The notes under the pieces: model-generated
Told to the model about the DNA's origin: nothing
The model's input: the letters and a program-made list of their open reading frames with translations, nothing else
The model's database searches: none
Assembly: GCA_018818165.1 (NCBI GenBank)
Contig: JAHISP010000071.1
Location: 62,001 to 126,000, forward strand
Direction of reading: 5' to 3'
Length of the DNA stretch: 64,000 nt
Origin: Bacteroidota bacterium
Lineage (GTDB): Bacteria; Bacteroidota; Ignavibacteria; Ignavibacteriales; Melioribacteraceae
Shown here: positions 46,401 through 55,564 of the stretch, one piece after another
Numbering within the stretch: position 1 is the first letter of the stretch
Layout: every line of letters begins with the position of its first letter
Translations under genes and position numbers: made by a program

Positions 46401-48841
46401 TTTATGTCTCTGCTACTTTATTTAAGGAGCATTCAGAAATAAGTGAAACTCCATTTCTAGTCGGGCATGGATATGAGTCAATGACTGTTGAGCAAAAATC
46501 AAATAGATTACCATTACAAATTACAGCTCCAACAAATATTGAACCACGAACTAAACAAAAAATTAAAATTAAATCAATTTCAGAAAAAGATGTTTATATA
46601 ACTCTTGCAGTTGTGGACGAAGGTATTTTGCAATTGAACGATTACCAAACTCCAGATGCATACAATTATATGTATGCCAAAAGACCGTTGAGTGTGGACA
46701 GTTACAATTTGTATAAACTTTTATTACCGGAGATTGTTAGTCAATCCAGTTCTACTGGAGGAGATGCACTTGCAAGTGAATTTAAGAAGCGGACTAATCC
46801 TGTAAAATCAAAAAGATTTAAATTGCTTTCATTTTGGAGTGGAATTAAAAAAACAGATAGTAATGGTGAAGTTACTGTTGATGTTGATATTCCACAATTT
46901 AATGGTGAAGTAAGAGTGATGGCCTTAGCATATTCTGGCAAGCGTTTTGGTAATGCAGAAGCAAAAATAAAAGTAGCTGACAAAATTATTATTGAAGCAG
47001 AGATTCCAAGATTTTTAACAATTAGAGATACTTTGTTATCAAATGTTACTGTACTAAATCCAAATAACTTAAAAGGTGAATTGGAACTTTCGCTAAAAGT
47101 TGAAGGACCATTGAAGGTTATTTCAGAAAAAAGCATAAAACTCAAGCTAGCAAAAGATAAGAATGCTTCTGTGCAGTTTAAAATTGCTACAGAACAGAAG
47201 ATAGGAGTTGGTAAAATAGTAATTCAATCGAGTGGGGTTGCTAAAGTAAAAGAAGAAATTGAATTAGGAGTAAGACCTGCTTCAGCATTAATTACTGAGA
47301 CTGGTGATGGTGTTATTACTGCGGGTGAAAAATTGGAAGTAAATATTCCAAGTGGATATTTAGAAGCTACGCAAAGTACGGCACTTTTAATAAGTAAATA
47401 TCCTTCAATAAAATTGGCTAAACATTTAAAATATCTTGTTGGATATCCGTTTGGATGTCTTGAGCAAACAACATCTAAAGTATTTCCACAATTATATTTT
47501 GAAGAATTAGCAAAGTTAGCTGCACCAGAATATTACAAAACAAAAACTCCTAAATACTATGTAATGGAAGGAATTAGAAAAATAGAATCAATGCAGCTTT
47601 ATGATGGATCATTCAGTTATTGGCAAGGTGGGAATCATTCTAATTTATGGTCAACAGTTTATGCAGCTCATTTCTTGGTTGAAGCTAAATCAGCAGGATA
47701 TAATGTATCTGAAAGTGTTTTAACAAATGTTCTTAATTATTTGAGTAATAATGCTAAAACAAGAAATGTTGAAGATAATAGGAGATCAAGAAATAATAAA
47801 ATAACTATAATTAAAACAGCTCCAAAGGAAGTTCTCTATTCTTTATTTGTTTTGGCTCTTGCAAAACAAGCTGATATTTCAACAATGAATTATTATAAAG
47901 CTCATCTTGATCTGTTAACAACTGATTCGCAGTATTTGCTAGCCGCTGCTTATGGATTAAATGGTAGGATGAATTCATTTTACGAGTTGTTGCCCACAGA
48001 AAATTTCACTAAAAATATTAGCCGTAATAGCGGGGGTGATTTTGATTCTGAAATTAGAGCAAATTCAATTATACTCTATACATTACTTACGGTTGACCCA
48101 GAGAATGAAAAGATTCCATTTATGGTGAAACATTTGTCAAAAATATCTGAGTCTATTTACTCTACTCAGGAAAGATCATTTGCAATGTTAGCACTGGGCA
48201 AAGCTGCTTCAATCAATGGAGATAGTAATGTTGAAGTAAATATTACTCTTGATGGAAAAACTGTTGGTACATTTGTTGGAAATAATTTGAGAATTTCAGA
48301 TAGGAAATTAAATTCATCAAAGATTATACTTTCTGCAAAGGGAAAAGGTAAGGTTTTTTATTCGTGGGAAACTGAAGGAGTTAAATTGGATAAACCTGTT
48401 ATTGAAAAAGATTCGTATATGAAGGTTAGAAAAACTTACTACGACTATAAAAATGGAAACCTGTTAACGAGTAATAAATTCACTCAGGGCGATATGATTG
48501 TTGCAAAAATATCATTAACTGGATTTGAACAATCGGCACAGAATATTGTAATTAGTGATTTAATTCCAGCAGGTTTTGAGATTGAAAATCCACGATTAAA
48601 ATCGGAATCACAATTCAACTGGGTTGTAAAAAATGAAATGCCTATTGAATACTTAGATATTCGTGATGATAGATTACTAATATTTACGAATTTGGCTCGT
48701 AATAAAACAATGGATTATTATTACTTATTGCGTGTTGTAAGTAAGGGTAAGTTCGTTCAACCTGCAATTGGCGCAGAGGCAATGTATGATGGAGACTTTA
48801 ATTCGTATAACGGTTTTCAAATTATTGAGATTATTAAATAA
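43451..48841 (+). CDS. Bacterial alpha-2-macroglobulin lipoprotein (YfhM-like) with intact thioester
   Basis: The preferred ATG at 43451 (1796 residues), preceded by AGAGGC, yields a lipoprotein signal ending LFLLSC. An in-frame TTG at 43424 would bury this signal. Macroglobulin-like beta domains follow, then the bait and alpha-2-macroglobulin domains (KTDSNGEVTVDVDIPQFNGE). The thioester motif CLEQ (Cys1336 to Gln1339 in YPFGCLEQTTSKVFP) and an alpha/alpha toroid come next. Such proteins trap attacking proteases covalently in the periplasm. The pairing with pbpC 153 bp downstream is the conserved arrangement in which PbpC repairs the wall after a breach. Confidence 0.93.
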   Translation: MKLKIWILFGLFVFTLFLLSCSDKNSVKVLSFSPEGETKALTYIQVDFSQSIAPVDKIEKWIEDELIEFEPKIVGKFKWTNQKTLIFSPDYPLNPSQNYKANISDKVLINTKYTSDFETHEFHTPYFDAIKAEYFWTQLEDEEYKISVKANLVFNYPVLPDMLEQNLKVTINGKVKDDFKIISDNSSTIIAIDLGTIKQTDKNQDLVITIKKGLNSVVSKMPTTDERHFSYTLPPITRVAITGVSSGYDGTDGWIFVNTTQKIKEKDILKYITLKPAKDIIVSSNENGFKISADFMKSKTVNLNISKGLPGLYGGKLEFDYEQVITLVDIEPIINFSSKEGKYLLLGGNENLKVNTVNVDAVEIEVSRIYKNNLLHFLDNYSYYYNDNYNYNPSYYTGNFGDKVFSEKKKLDSERNWQNSFNINLNRVLKDKQKGIYTINVRSDDRRWLHDGKMIAISDLGIISKKSEKDLIVFVNSISSAEPVEGVDVNIISSKNQTILKGTTDEKGIIHFKDIRTKVGEAIPILVTCELNDDFNYIDLRETEIETSRYDVGGITQYSNFFNAFIYSARDIYRPGEEVVISGIVRDEKIALPSELPVYVKVISPTGKTFAEYKKRLNEQGSFELFVNLPDYAQTGIYFAELYVNSKEMIGSYKFKVEEFVPDKIRVTVNSEKEKYILDEKVEFQLDAEFLFGAKASGLKYEADIQLQSKKYQSKNYPKFNFANSSVTDQHYENSFVDGLLDDNGKAEFNYQIPKLLASSGYIQGTAFVSVFDLTGRTVNKPVIFKVYPKDYFIGIRSKGYYHSTNSKLNYQFIAVDKDDKALNNFESTVELVKFEWQTVLKKSQNNKYYYASEKKEITEWKKELLLNGQTNFQLSVDKTGSYEIRIYKKGSDEYKKDNFYVYGWGGSTASTFEVDKEGRVEILFDKESYQPGDKATILFTTPFSGKMLVSFERDKIYEYKIIDVKNKSAELKIDIADEYLPNIYVSATLFKEHSEISETPFLVGHGYESMTVEQKSNRLPLQITAPTNIEPRTKQKIKIKSISEKDVYITLAVVDEGILQLNDYQTPDAYNYMYAKRPLSVDSYNLYKLLLPEIVSQSSSTGGDALASEFKKRTNPVKSKRFKLLSFWSGIKKTDSNGEVTVDVDIPQFNGEVRVMALAYSGKRFGNAEAKIKVADKIIIEAEIPRFLTIRDTLLSNVTVLNPNNLKGELELSLKVEGPLKVISEKSIKLKLAKDKNASVQFKIATEQKIGVGKIVIQSSGVAKVKEEIELGVRPASALITETGDGVITAGEKLEVNIPSGYLEATQSTALLISKYPSIKLAKHLKYLVGYPFGCLEQTTSKVFPQLYFEELAKLAAPEYYKTKTPKYYVMEGIRKIESMQLYDGSFSYWQGGNHSNLWSTVYAAHFLVEAKSAGYNVSESVLTNVLNYLSNNAKTRNVEDNRRSRNNKITIIKTAPKEVLYSLFVLALAKQADISTMNYYKAHLDLLTTDSQYLLAAAYGLNGRMNSFYELLPTENFTKNISRNSGGDFDSEIRANSIILYTLLTVDPENEKIPFMVKHLSKISESIYSTQERSFAMLALGKAASINGDSNVEVNITLDGKTVGTFVGNNLRISDRKLNSSKIILSAKGKGKVFYSWETEGVKLDKPVIEKDSYMKVRKTYYDYKNGNLLTSNKFTQGDMIVAKISLTGFEQSAQNIVISDLIPAGFEIENPRLKSESQFNWVVKNEMPIEYLDIRDDRLLIFTNLARNKTMDYYYLLRVVSKGKFVQPAIGAEAMYDGDFNSYNGFQIIEIIK

Positions 48842-48994
48842 TATAATATTTAAAATGAAAAAGTTGAGAACTTGTTTTTCTTTTCTGTAATGAAAAGATT
48901 TGTTTTTTAATTATTAGGCAAAAGTAGTTGGTAAATAAAGCTGATAAATGAAATTATGGAATAGATATTTAATGTATCAAGAAAAACGTGACGA

Positions 48995-51316
48995 ATGAAC
49001 TCAAATAATTTTGCAAAATATTTTCGACAAATTATTAACTCAATAATTTTCAGAATACTTCTATCAATTATTTTGATAGGAGTATTGCTTAATTTAATGT
49101 TTCCAATACCAGAGCCAAAAGAATATTCACAAGTTATTTATGCTAAAGACAGCACTATGCTAGCAGCTTATTTAACATCGGATGATAAATGGCGTCTCGA
49201 AACAAAAGTCTCAGATATTACTCCAGAAATGGTTCAAGCTATTATTAACAAAGAGGATAAATGGTTTTATTGGCATTTTGGATTCAATCCGTTTTCAATT
49301 GTTAGAGCGTTTGCTAGTAATATTACTAGTGATAATAGGATTTCTGGTGCATCAACAATAACAATGCAGATTGCCAGAATAATGGAACCAGGCGAGCGTT
49401 CATATTTCAATAAGTTACTGGAAATATTTCGAGCCATACAATTAGAATTACATTTTAGCAAAAAGGAGTTGCTTGAAATCTATTTATCAAATATACCGAT
49501 GGGTGGAAATATTGAAGGAGTGAAAGCCGCTTCTCTCCTTTATTTCAATAAACTTCCTAAGAAACTAAGTCTTTCTCAATCAGTTCTACTTACAATTATT
49601 CCTAACAATCCCAATAAGAACAGATTGGATATACCCAACGAAAGTATTATTAGAAAAAGAAATAATTTGCTTTTAAAATTTAGAGGGCAAAATCTTTTTT
49701 CTAACGAATCTATCTCTGATGCACTTGAAGAAAAAGTTGAATCACATAGGTATAACATACAAAACTTTGCGCCTCACTTTACGCAAGTGATAAATTCGAG
49801 TTCAAAAGAAACTGAAATATTTACTACTCTAATTCCTAAAATTCAATTAAAGTGTACTAAACTTTTAGAAAATCACGTAAATAGAAGTATAGGTAAAGGT
49901 GTTACTAATGGAGCTGTATTAGTAATTGAAAATACTAGAAACTCTATTATTGCGTATTGTGGTTCGTCTGATTTTTATAACTCTGAAACAGCTGGACAAG
50001 TAAACGGTATAACGTCAATCCGATCGCCAGGCTCTGCATTAAAACCATTTCTTTATTCACAAGCTTTAAACAACGGAGTAATTACTCCCAAAAGTAAATT
50101 ACTTGATGTACCAACAGACTTTGGAAGCTACGCTCCAGAAAATTACGAAAGAGAATTTAATGGTGAAGTTACAGTAGATTATGCTTTAGTAAACTCATTG
50201 AATGTGCCTGCTGTACGATTATTACAAAAAATTGGATTCCAACCATTTATAAATCTATTAGAAAGCTTAAATTTTAAAGAGATTGAAAGGCAAGAAAAAA
50301 CACTAGGATTATCAGTAATTTTAGGCGGTTGTGGTGTTACTCTCGAGGAATTAACTATCGCATACTCAATATTTGCTAATAAGGGGAAACTGAGAGCAAT
50401 AAATTGTTTCAACAACAAATTAATTGAAGATGAAAAACAAATACTATCAGAAGAAACGAGTTATTTAATTTCAAATATACTATCCTCTTTAGAGAGAACT
50501 GAATCACCAAATCTTATTTCATCTGTGAGCAAGTTACCAAACATTGCTTGGAAAACAGGTACTTCCTATGGAAGAAGAGATGCTTGGGCAATTGGATATA
50601 ATAAAAGCTATACTATTGGTGTTTGGATGGGAAATTTTGATGGAAAAGGGTCGCCATATCTTTCCGGAAGTGAAATGGCTGTTCCACTGTTATTTAGTCT
50701 TTTTAATTCAATAGATTATGAGAATTCTGCTAATTGGTTTCACGAGCCAGTAGGAATATCAACGAGGGATGTTTGTAAAAATAGCGGGCTAATTCCTTCG
50801 GAGAATTGTACAGATATAATTCGGGATTATTACATCGAGAATGTTTCGTCAAATGAAAAGTGTAATCATATTCAAGAAATATATGTAAATGAAGATGAGA
50901 CTGAATCTTATTGTCTTGGCTGCTTGCATGAAAAGAAATATAAAATTAAAAAATATTCATTTTATCAACCTGAATTAGCACTTTGGTATAAAAAATCTGG
51001 AGTAAGTTTTAATTCTCCTCCAAAGCACAATGAAAATTGTGAAGTAATGGGACTCAAAAATGGATTAAAAATATTGTCACCATCAGCAGAGTTTGAGTAT
51101 CTTCTTGAGAAATATGTAAATCAAGAGGTTATGCTTTTAGCTACTTCTAACACAGATGTAAAAGAAATATTTTGGTATGTAAATAAAAAATATTTTGGAA
51201 AGACAAATCTTGGTGAAAAGTTGTTTTTCAAACCTATAAATGGATTAAACAACATTCTTTGTGTTGATGATAAAGGAGGGGAGAGTAGTTTAACAATTAA
51301 AGTTAAGTTTTATTGA
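48995..51316 (+). CDS. pbpC: Penicillin-binding protein 1C
   Basis: The 773-residue class A PBP has an N-terminal membrane anchor (about residues 15-35). A transglycosylase domain follows with EDKWFYWHFGFNPFSI and GASTITMQIAR, then a transpeptidase domain with Ser347 in SALK, SLN and the KTGTS box. A C-terminal biPBP_C domain follows the segment with KNSGLIPSENC. It polymerises and cross-links peptidoglycan. The partner alpha-2-macroglobulin lies directly upstream. Confidence 0.95.
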   Translation: MNSNNFAKYFRQIINSIIFRILLSIILIGVLLNLMFPIPEPKEYSQVIYAKDSTMLAAYLTSDDKWRLETKVSDITPEMVQAIINKEDKWFYWHFGFNPFSIVRAFASNITSDNRISGASTITMQIARIMEPGERSYFNKLLEIFRAIQLELHFSKKELLEIYLSNIPMGGNIEGVKAASLLYFNKLPKKLSLSQSVLLTIIPNNPNKNRLDIPNESIIRKRNNLLLKFRGQNLFSNESISDALEEKVESHRYNIQNFAPHFTQVINSSSKETEIFTTLIPKIQLKCTKLLENHVNRSIGKGVTNGAVLVIENTRNSIIAYCGSSDFYNSETAGQVNGITSIRSPGSALKPFLYSQALNNGVITPKSKLLDVPTDFGSYAPENYEREFNGEVTVDYALVNSLNVPAVRLLQKIGFQPFINLLESLNFKEIERQEKTLGLSVILGGCGVTLEELTIAYSIFANKGKLRAINCFNNKLIEDEKQILSEETSYLISNILSSLERTESPNLISSVSKLPNIAWKTGTSYGRRDAWAIGYNKSYTIGVWMGNFDGKGSPYLSGSEMAVPLLFSLFNSIDYENSANWFHEPVGISTRDVCKNSGLIPSENCTDIIRDYYIENVSSNEKCNHIQEIYVNEDETESYCLGCLHEKKYKIKKYSFYQPELALWYKKSGVSFNSPPKHNENCEVMGLKNGLKILSPSAEFEYLLEKYVNQEVMLLATSNTDVKEIFWYVNKKYFGKTNLGEKLFFKPINGLNNILCVDDKGGESSLTIKVKFY

Positions 51317-51353
51317 AATATTATTGATTTAATTATTATCAAAATGACATAAA

Positions 51354-51386
51354 ATAAAACTGTCTTTTCTGTAAAGACAGTTTTAT
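51354..51386. terminator. Bidirectional terminator between pbpC and the DUF3108 gene
   Basis: ATAAAACTGTCTTT (51354-51367) pairs perfectly with AAAGACAGTTTTAT (51373-51386) around TCTGT. A/T tracts on both sides let it act for the two convergent genes that end at 51316 (plus) and 51391 (minus). Confidence 0.88.
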
Positions 51387-51390
51387 GAAA

Positions 51391-52143
51391 TTATTTTAAT
51401 AAACCTTCAAATTTCGCAAGTTCAGCGTCAATTGAACCAATAATAATTTTAGTTTTAACTTTAACTGGAATTTTCAATTCATCATCTGAAAGCCAAATTG
51501 TTATTTGACCTTCGGTTTTAAATAAGCCACCCTCTGCAATAATTGGCTCTACCATAATGCAATTAAAGGTACCAGCCTCAACTTCAATTGTTTCCTTTCC
51601 TTTATACACTACATCTAATGGATAAACTTTTTTCTTATAAAAATTATGAAGTTCAAATTTATCACCCACTTTTAATCCAGTATAATCCAAAGTTCTTGAA
51701 TAATAAAATGCCGAAACAATATCATTTATATTTGCAGGAATGTCATAACTACCTTTACTTGTTTTAGCAACACCTTTTCTATGGTCGAAGAAAGCAGCAA
51801 AATCCATACTAAAACCACCTTCACGAACATGTTGTTCAAAGCGCCAAGGGAACAAAGCTTCCACATCTAAATATGTTTCATATCTATCACGTACTTTGTA
51901 AAAAGGATCAAAACTTGGAAGTGAATTTACACTAAATGTAACATGATAAACATCACGTCCAGCAATTCTCTTTATTTTAGGAATTTCCATTACGGCAACA
52001 CCAGCTGTAACAAATCCGTATTTAACATTAAAAGTTAGTTTTTCGCCAACTGTAAATGCTTTATTTTCAATTTTTCTAAAATTATCTTGCCCAAAAATTG
52101 CTTGGGAAATAACGAACAATAATATTACTACTTTATATTTCAT
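51391..52143 (-). CDS. DUF3108 family exported protein
   Basis: This 250-residue protein has a signal peptide (MKYKVVILLFVISQAIFG before QDN) and the DUF3108 beta-barrel-like domain (AFTVGEKLTFNVKYGFVTAG near residues 30-50, and a tail TIWLSDDELKIPVKVKTKI). Function is not established; related proteins are exported and possibly lipid- or polysaccharide-binding. It stands alone between a bidirectional terminator and a 177-bp gap. Confidence 0.8.
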   Translation of the reverse strand: MKYKVVILLFVISQAIFGQDNFRKIENKAFTVGEKLTFNVKYGFVTAGVAVMEIPKIKRIAGRDVYHVTFSVNSLPSFDPFYKVRDRYETYLDVEALFPWRFEQHVREGGFSMDFAAFFDHRKGVAKTSKGSYDIPANINDIVSAFYYSRTLDYTGLKVGDKFELHNFYKKKVYPLDVVYKGKETIEVEAGTFNCIMVEPIIAEGGLFKTEGQITIWLSDDELKIPVKVKTKIIIGSIDAELAKFEGLLK

Positions 52144-52320
52144 AACAGACTCATTTTTTATGTAAAAACAATAAAAATTTCACTTTTATAACTAATTCAC
52201 ATTGCAACATAACACAAAATATATGCCATACAAATAAAACGATAAAAATTGCGATGAAAAGGATATTTCATTAATGTCTTGAATAGTTAAGCAAAATAAT
52301 GTTGACTAAAATAGACACAT

Positions 52321-52935
52321 TCATTTTTTAGATACAAATAAATTATCCTTAATGTAAAATCTGAGCAAAAGTTCTTTCGATTTTGTAATTCCAACTCTCT
52401 CAGTTTGTACAATCTTATTTGGCTCAATATTTTGAAAATCAAGTATATAAATATTGTTTTCTAAAAGATATACTCCGTCATCATTATTAGTAATTGCGAG
52501 TGCTTCACATAATTTTGCTGGGCCATTTGTTAAAGAGATTATATTTTTAGACAATATACTTTTTTCGCCAAATCTATTTTTATTCATTAATTCAATATTA
52601 GAAATAGGTTCAATAGCACGAATTAAAACTGCTTCGCCTACATTTTCTTTGCCTGTAACTATATTACAGCAAAAATGAATTCCATAAATTTGATATACGT
52701 ACAAATGCCCGCATGTTTTGAACATTGTTTTGTTTCTATATGATAATCCCTTGTACGAATGCGAAGCTTCATCGTTCTGAGCAAGATAAGCTTCGGTTTC
52801 CACAATTATACCTGCAAGCAAAATTCCATTAATATTTTTAACTAAAATTTTACCAAGTAAATTTTTGGCTACTTCAACAGTTGGTTTATTGTAAAATTGT
52901 AATTCGAGTTTTGGATTATTTTCAAACTCAATCAT
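52321..52935 (-). CDS. 3-methyladenine DNA glycosylase (Mpg/AAG family)
   Basis: This 204-residue protein has the AAG fold: LLGKILVKNINGILLAGIIVETEAY holds the catalytic Glu in the VETEAY motif, followed by ASHSYKGLSYRNKTMF and LTNGPAKLCEALAI. It removes alkylated or deaminated purines in base excision repair. It begins 6 bp after the TPR gene stop on the minus strand, so it is probably co-transcribed with it. Confidence 0.94.
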   Translation of the reverse strand: MIEFENNPKLELQFYNKPTVEVAKNLLGKILVKNINGILLAGIIVETEAYLAQNDEASHSYKGLSYRNKTMFKTCGHLYVYQIYGIHFCCNIVTGKENVGEAVLIRAIEPISNIELMNKNRFGEKSILSKNIISLTNGPAKLCEALAITNNDDGVYLLENNIYILDFQNIEPNKIVQTERVGITKSKELLLRFYIKDNLFVSKK

Positions 52936-52941
52936 TTGGTT

Positions 52942-53553
52942 TTATGATCTCATTCGTGCATTTATTTCTGCAATTTTTAATCTGAAATATTCTTCTCGGT
53001 CTGGCTGAATTTCCAATAAAGTATTATAAATAGCTTTTGCTTCTTTATAATTTGATTGATCAAAATAGATTGAAGCAAGCGTTTCGGATACTAATCCTTT
53101 GGGAGGCAAAAAATTTTCATTTTCATTGGTAACATTTGGTGCAGAGTAAGAAAAATCTTCATCAAGATTTACCTTAATTTTTGCATTTTTAAGAGCGTCG
53201 GCTAAATCTTGAAGTTCGTCATGCTTATTATCACTTATTAATTGCTCAGGTTTATCCTCCCCATTCTTAAAATCTGAATTACGATAGAAGTTGAAAGTTT
53301 TAGAATAATTAAGGAGTGAATTCCCCTTTTGGAAGCATTCCTCTGCTTCATCTAAATTGCCAATTTCTAAAAATAATTTACCTAATAAAAAATATGGAGT
53401 AGGATAGTTTTCGTAAAGCTCAATTCCATCTTGAAGAATAGAAATTGCATCTTCAAAATTATTTTTCGTTATTTCAACAGATGCAATTCGTGCAAAAAGG
53501 GGTGATTTATTATTTAATTCATAAATAGCAATATATTCATTTTTAATATTCAT
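52942..53553 (-). CDS. TPR protein of unknown function
   Basis: The 203-residue protein has three tetratricopeptide-like repeats in the N-terminal half (FEDAISILQDGIELYENYPTPYFLLGKLFLEIGNLDEAEECF). A polar linker follows, then one more at the C-terminus (SIYFDQSNYKEAKAIYNTLLEIQPD). It has no signal peptide. It likely acts as a protein-binding scaffold; the partner is unknown. It sits 13 bp downstream of the glycosyltransferase gene. Confidence 0.75.
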   Translation of the reverse strand: MNIKNEYIAIYELNNKSPLFARIASVEITKNNFEDAISILQDGIELYENYPTPYFLLGKLFLEIGNLDEAEECFQKGNSLLNYSKTFNFYRNSDFKNGEDKPEQLISDNKHDELQDLADALKNAKIKVNLDEDFSYSAPNVTNENENFLPPKGLVSETLASIYFDQSNYKEAKAIYNTLLEIQPDREEYFRLKIAEINARMRS

Positions 53554-53566
53554 GATATCAAGTTAA

Positions 53567-55030
53567 TTATTTTTTAATTAAAACTTGCTTTAATGATAGC
53601 ACAGATACTGAGAAAAATCCAAAAAAGAACATTAGGTTAAATGGAAGAGCTGCAAGTTCCAAAAAGTAGATAGAAGTGATTACACCTATTAAACTATAAA
53701 TAGCAAAGGATATTTCTACAAATAACAAAAAGGATATTTTGCTACCAGAAATATATTTGTTAACAACCTTAATTGTACTATTAGTAACAAATTTTGGAGT
53801 TCTAACAAATTCACTTTTTTTATTAAATACACCTTCAAGAACAGCTTTTGTGTTATTTAATGCTAATCCCATTGTTCCTGATAGAAAAATCGGGAAAATT
53901 AAAATTCTTCTTTTCCAATCGAGATAAATGTTTTTTTGCGCAGTAATATATAATAAAAATGTACTAATAAATGCTATGATAAATAGGGAGCTATATTGGA
54001 AATAAGTATCAAAGTTACCACTATGCTTAATAAAAAGAAGTGGCAAATTGAGAAGCGCAACTACAAGAACAAATGGAAATACAAAGTTATTTGTTAAATG
54101 AAAAGTTGATTGCAATTTAATTCTCAAACTAAGATCAGAAATCCAAATTTTAGGTAAAAGTTTTTTTGCCGTTTCAATAGCTCCTTTTGTCCAACGAAAT
54201 TGTTGTGATTTTAGTGCACTCATTTCAGCGGGTAATTCCGCTGGTGTTGTTACATCTTTTAAATATATAAATTGCCAACCTTTCATTTGAGCACGATAAC
54301 TTAAATCTAAATCCTCCGTTAAAGTATCATTTTCCCAATTGCCTGCATCTTCAATGCATTCCTTTCTCCAGACTCCACCAGTTCCGTTAAAGTTTATGAA
54401 GAAACCAGCATCATTTCTTACATTTTGTTCTATTGCAAAATGTCCATCAAGTGCAAAAGCTTGAACACGGGTAAGTAATGAATAGTTTTCATTTAAATGT
54501 CCCCAACGAGTTTGCACCATTCCAATATTTTTTGTGTAAAAATGTGGTAACGTATTACTTAGAAAATCTGGAGGTGGAATAAAATCAGCATCAAAGATGG
54601 CAATAAATTCACCATTAGTTTCAGCTAGTCCATTTTTAAGCGCACCAGCTTTGAAACCAGATCGGTTTATTCTTTGAATATGGCTAATTAAAAAGCCTTC
54701 TTCTTTTTTTTGTTTAACAATATTTGCAACAATGTTAACAGTTTCGTCATTAGAATCATCTAATACTTGAATTTCAAGTTTATCTTTTGGATAATCAAGC
54801 TTACAAACTGCATCGATAAGTCTTTCAGCGACATACATTTCATTAAAAAGCGGAAGTTGAATAGTTACAACTTTTGAAGTATCAATAACGTTCAATTGTT
54901 GTTTCAACTTATTTCTATGTTTATGCTGATAAAATAACATAACAAATCCATGACTCGAAAAAATGAGTAGAACGGAAAGAGAAAAAGTGTACAAAATCAG
55001 AACTAATTCTGAAAATGGAAAATTAATCAT
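53567..55030 (-). CDS. Membrane-bound processive family 2 glycosyltransferase
   Basis: This 487-residue protein has a membrane helix at about residues 8-28, a GT-A domain, and four or more C-terminal helices. The GT-A domain carries the D, DxD and QxxRW motifs: VLDDSNDET, IFDADF, TLTEDLDLSYRA and SQQFRWTKGA. The set matches cellulose synthase-like or glucosyl/mannosyl-transferases that extrude or make polysaccharide or glycolipid at the inner membrane. The product is not known. The downstream TPR gene is close (13 bp) and could modulate the enzyme. Confidence 0.88.
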   Translation of the reverse strand: MINFPFSELVLILYTFSLSVLLIFSSHGFVMLFYQHKHRNKLKQQLNVIDTSKVVTIQLPLFNEMYVAERLIDAVCKLDYPKDKLEIQVLDDSNDETVNIVANIVKQKKEEGFLISHIQRINRSGFKAGALKNGLAETNGEFIAIFDADFIPPPDFLSNTLPHFYTKNIGMVQTRWGHLNENYSLLTRVQAFALDGHFAIEQNVRNDAGFFINFNGTGGVWRKECIEDAGNWENDTLTEDLDLSYRAQMKGWQFIYLKDVTTPAELPAEMSALKSQQFRWTKGAIETAKKLLPKIWISDLSLRIKLQSTFHLTNNFVFPFVLVVALLNLPLLFIKHSGNFDTYFQYSSLFIIAFISTFLLYITAQKNIYLDWKRRILIFPIFLSGTMGLALNNTKAVLEGVFNKKSEFVRTPKFVTNSTIKVVNKYISGSKISFLLFVEISFAIYSLIGVITSIYFLELAALPFNLMFFFGFFSVSVLSLKQVLIKK

Positions 55031-55057
55031 TTATGGAATCCTATTAATATTAAAAAA

Positions 55058-55564
55058 TTACCAGTCAGCGACGACTGCTAATAACAAATCCAAATTAACA
55101 CTTTCAATAGCTCTTTGAATTGCATCTTGTCTATTTTCAATAGAGTTTCTTGTTGCATCAAATGTTGCGTAATTTGAAAATTTTTTATCAAAAATTGTTT
55201 TTTTCATCACTAAATCTTTATAAATAGCTTGAACATTAATTGTAATTTTCCGTTCAGTTGCTTTTTCATTTTCACCAGAAATAACCTCTGTTCTTTCTTG
55301 GAATGAAATTATTGCTACAGAAAGTATGGCATCTGAATTTGTTGAATTAACAACTTGCAAACTATTGTCATCTATAAATTGTTGTGTTAAGTTATTAGTA
55401 AAATCACTACTTATATTAGGTTCACCAAAACCACTTTTATCTTTAACTATTGGAATAGAAATAGTACGCAGATGCGCAGGCACTGAAGATCCTGTAAAGG
55501 AATAGCTGCAGCTCCACAATAAAGCTAAAATTGTAACAGCAATTATATTCTTAGTTGATTTCAT
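55058..55564 (-). CDS. lptE: LptE-like LPS-assembly lipoprotein
   Basis: The 168-residue protein has a lipoprotein signal ending LLWSC (Cys at residue 19) and the LptE-type pattern YSFTGSSVPAHLRTISIPIV with LTQQFIDDNSLQVV and SIENRQDAIQRAI. LptE plugs the LptD barrel and aids LPS delivery to the outer leaflet. Its start overlaps the sigma-54 regulator gene by 14 bp. A partner lptD is not in the window. The start of the gene fits a Bacteroidota/Chlorobi-style short LptE. Confidence 0.82.
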   Translation of the reverse strand: MKSTKNIIAVTILALLWSCSYSFTGSSVPAHLRTISIPIVKDKSGFGEPNISSDFTNNLTQQFIDDNSLQVVNSTNSDAILSVAIISFQERTEVISGENEKATERKITINVQAIYKDLVMKKTIFDKKFSNYATFDATRNSIENRQDAIQRAIESVNLDLLLAVVADW

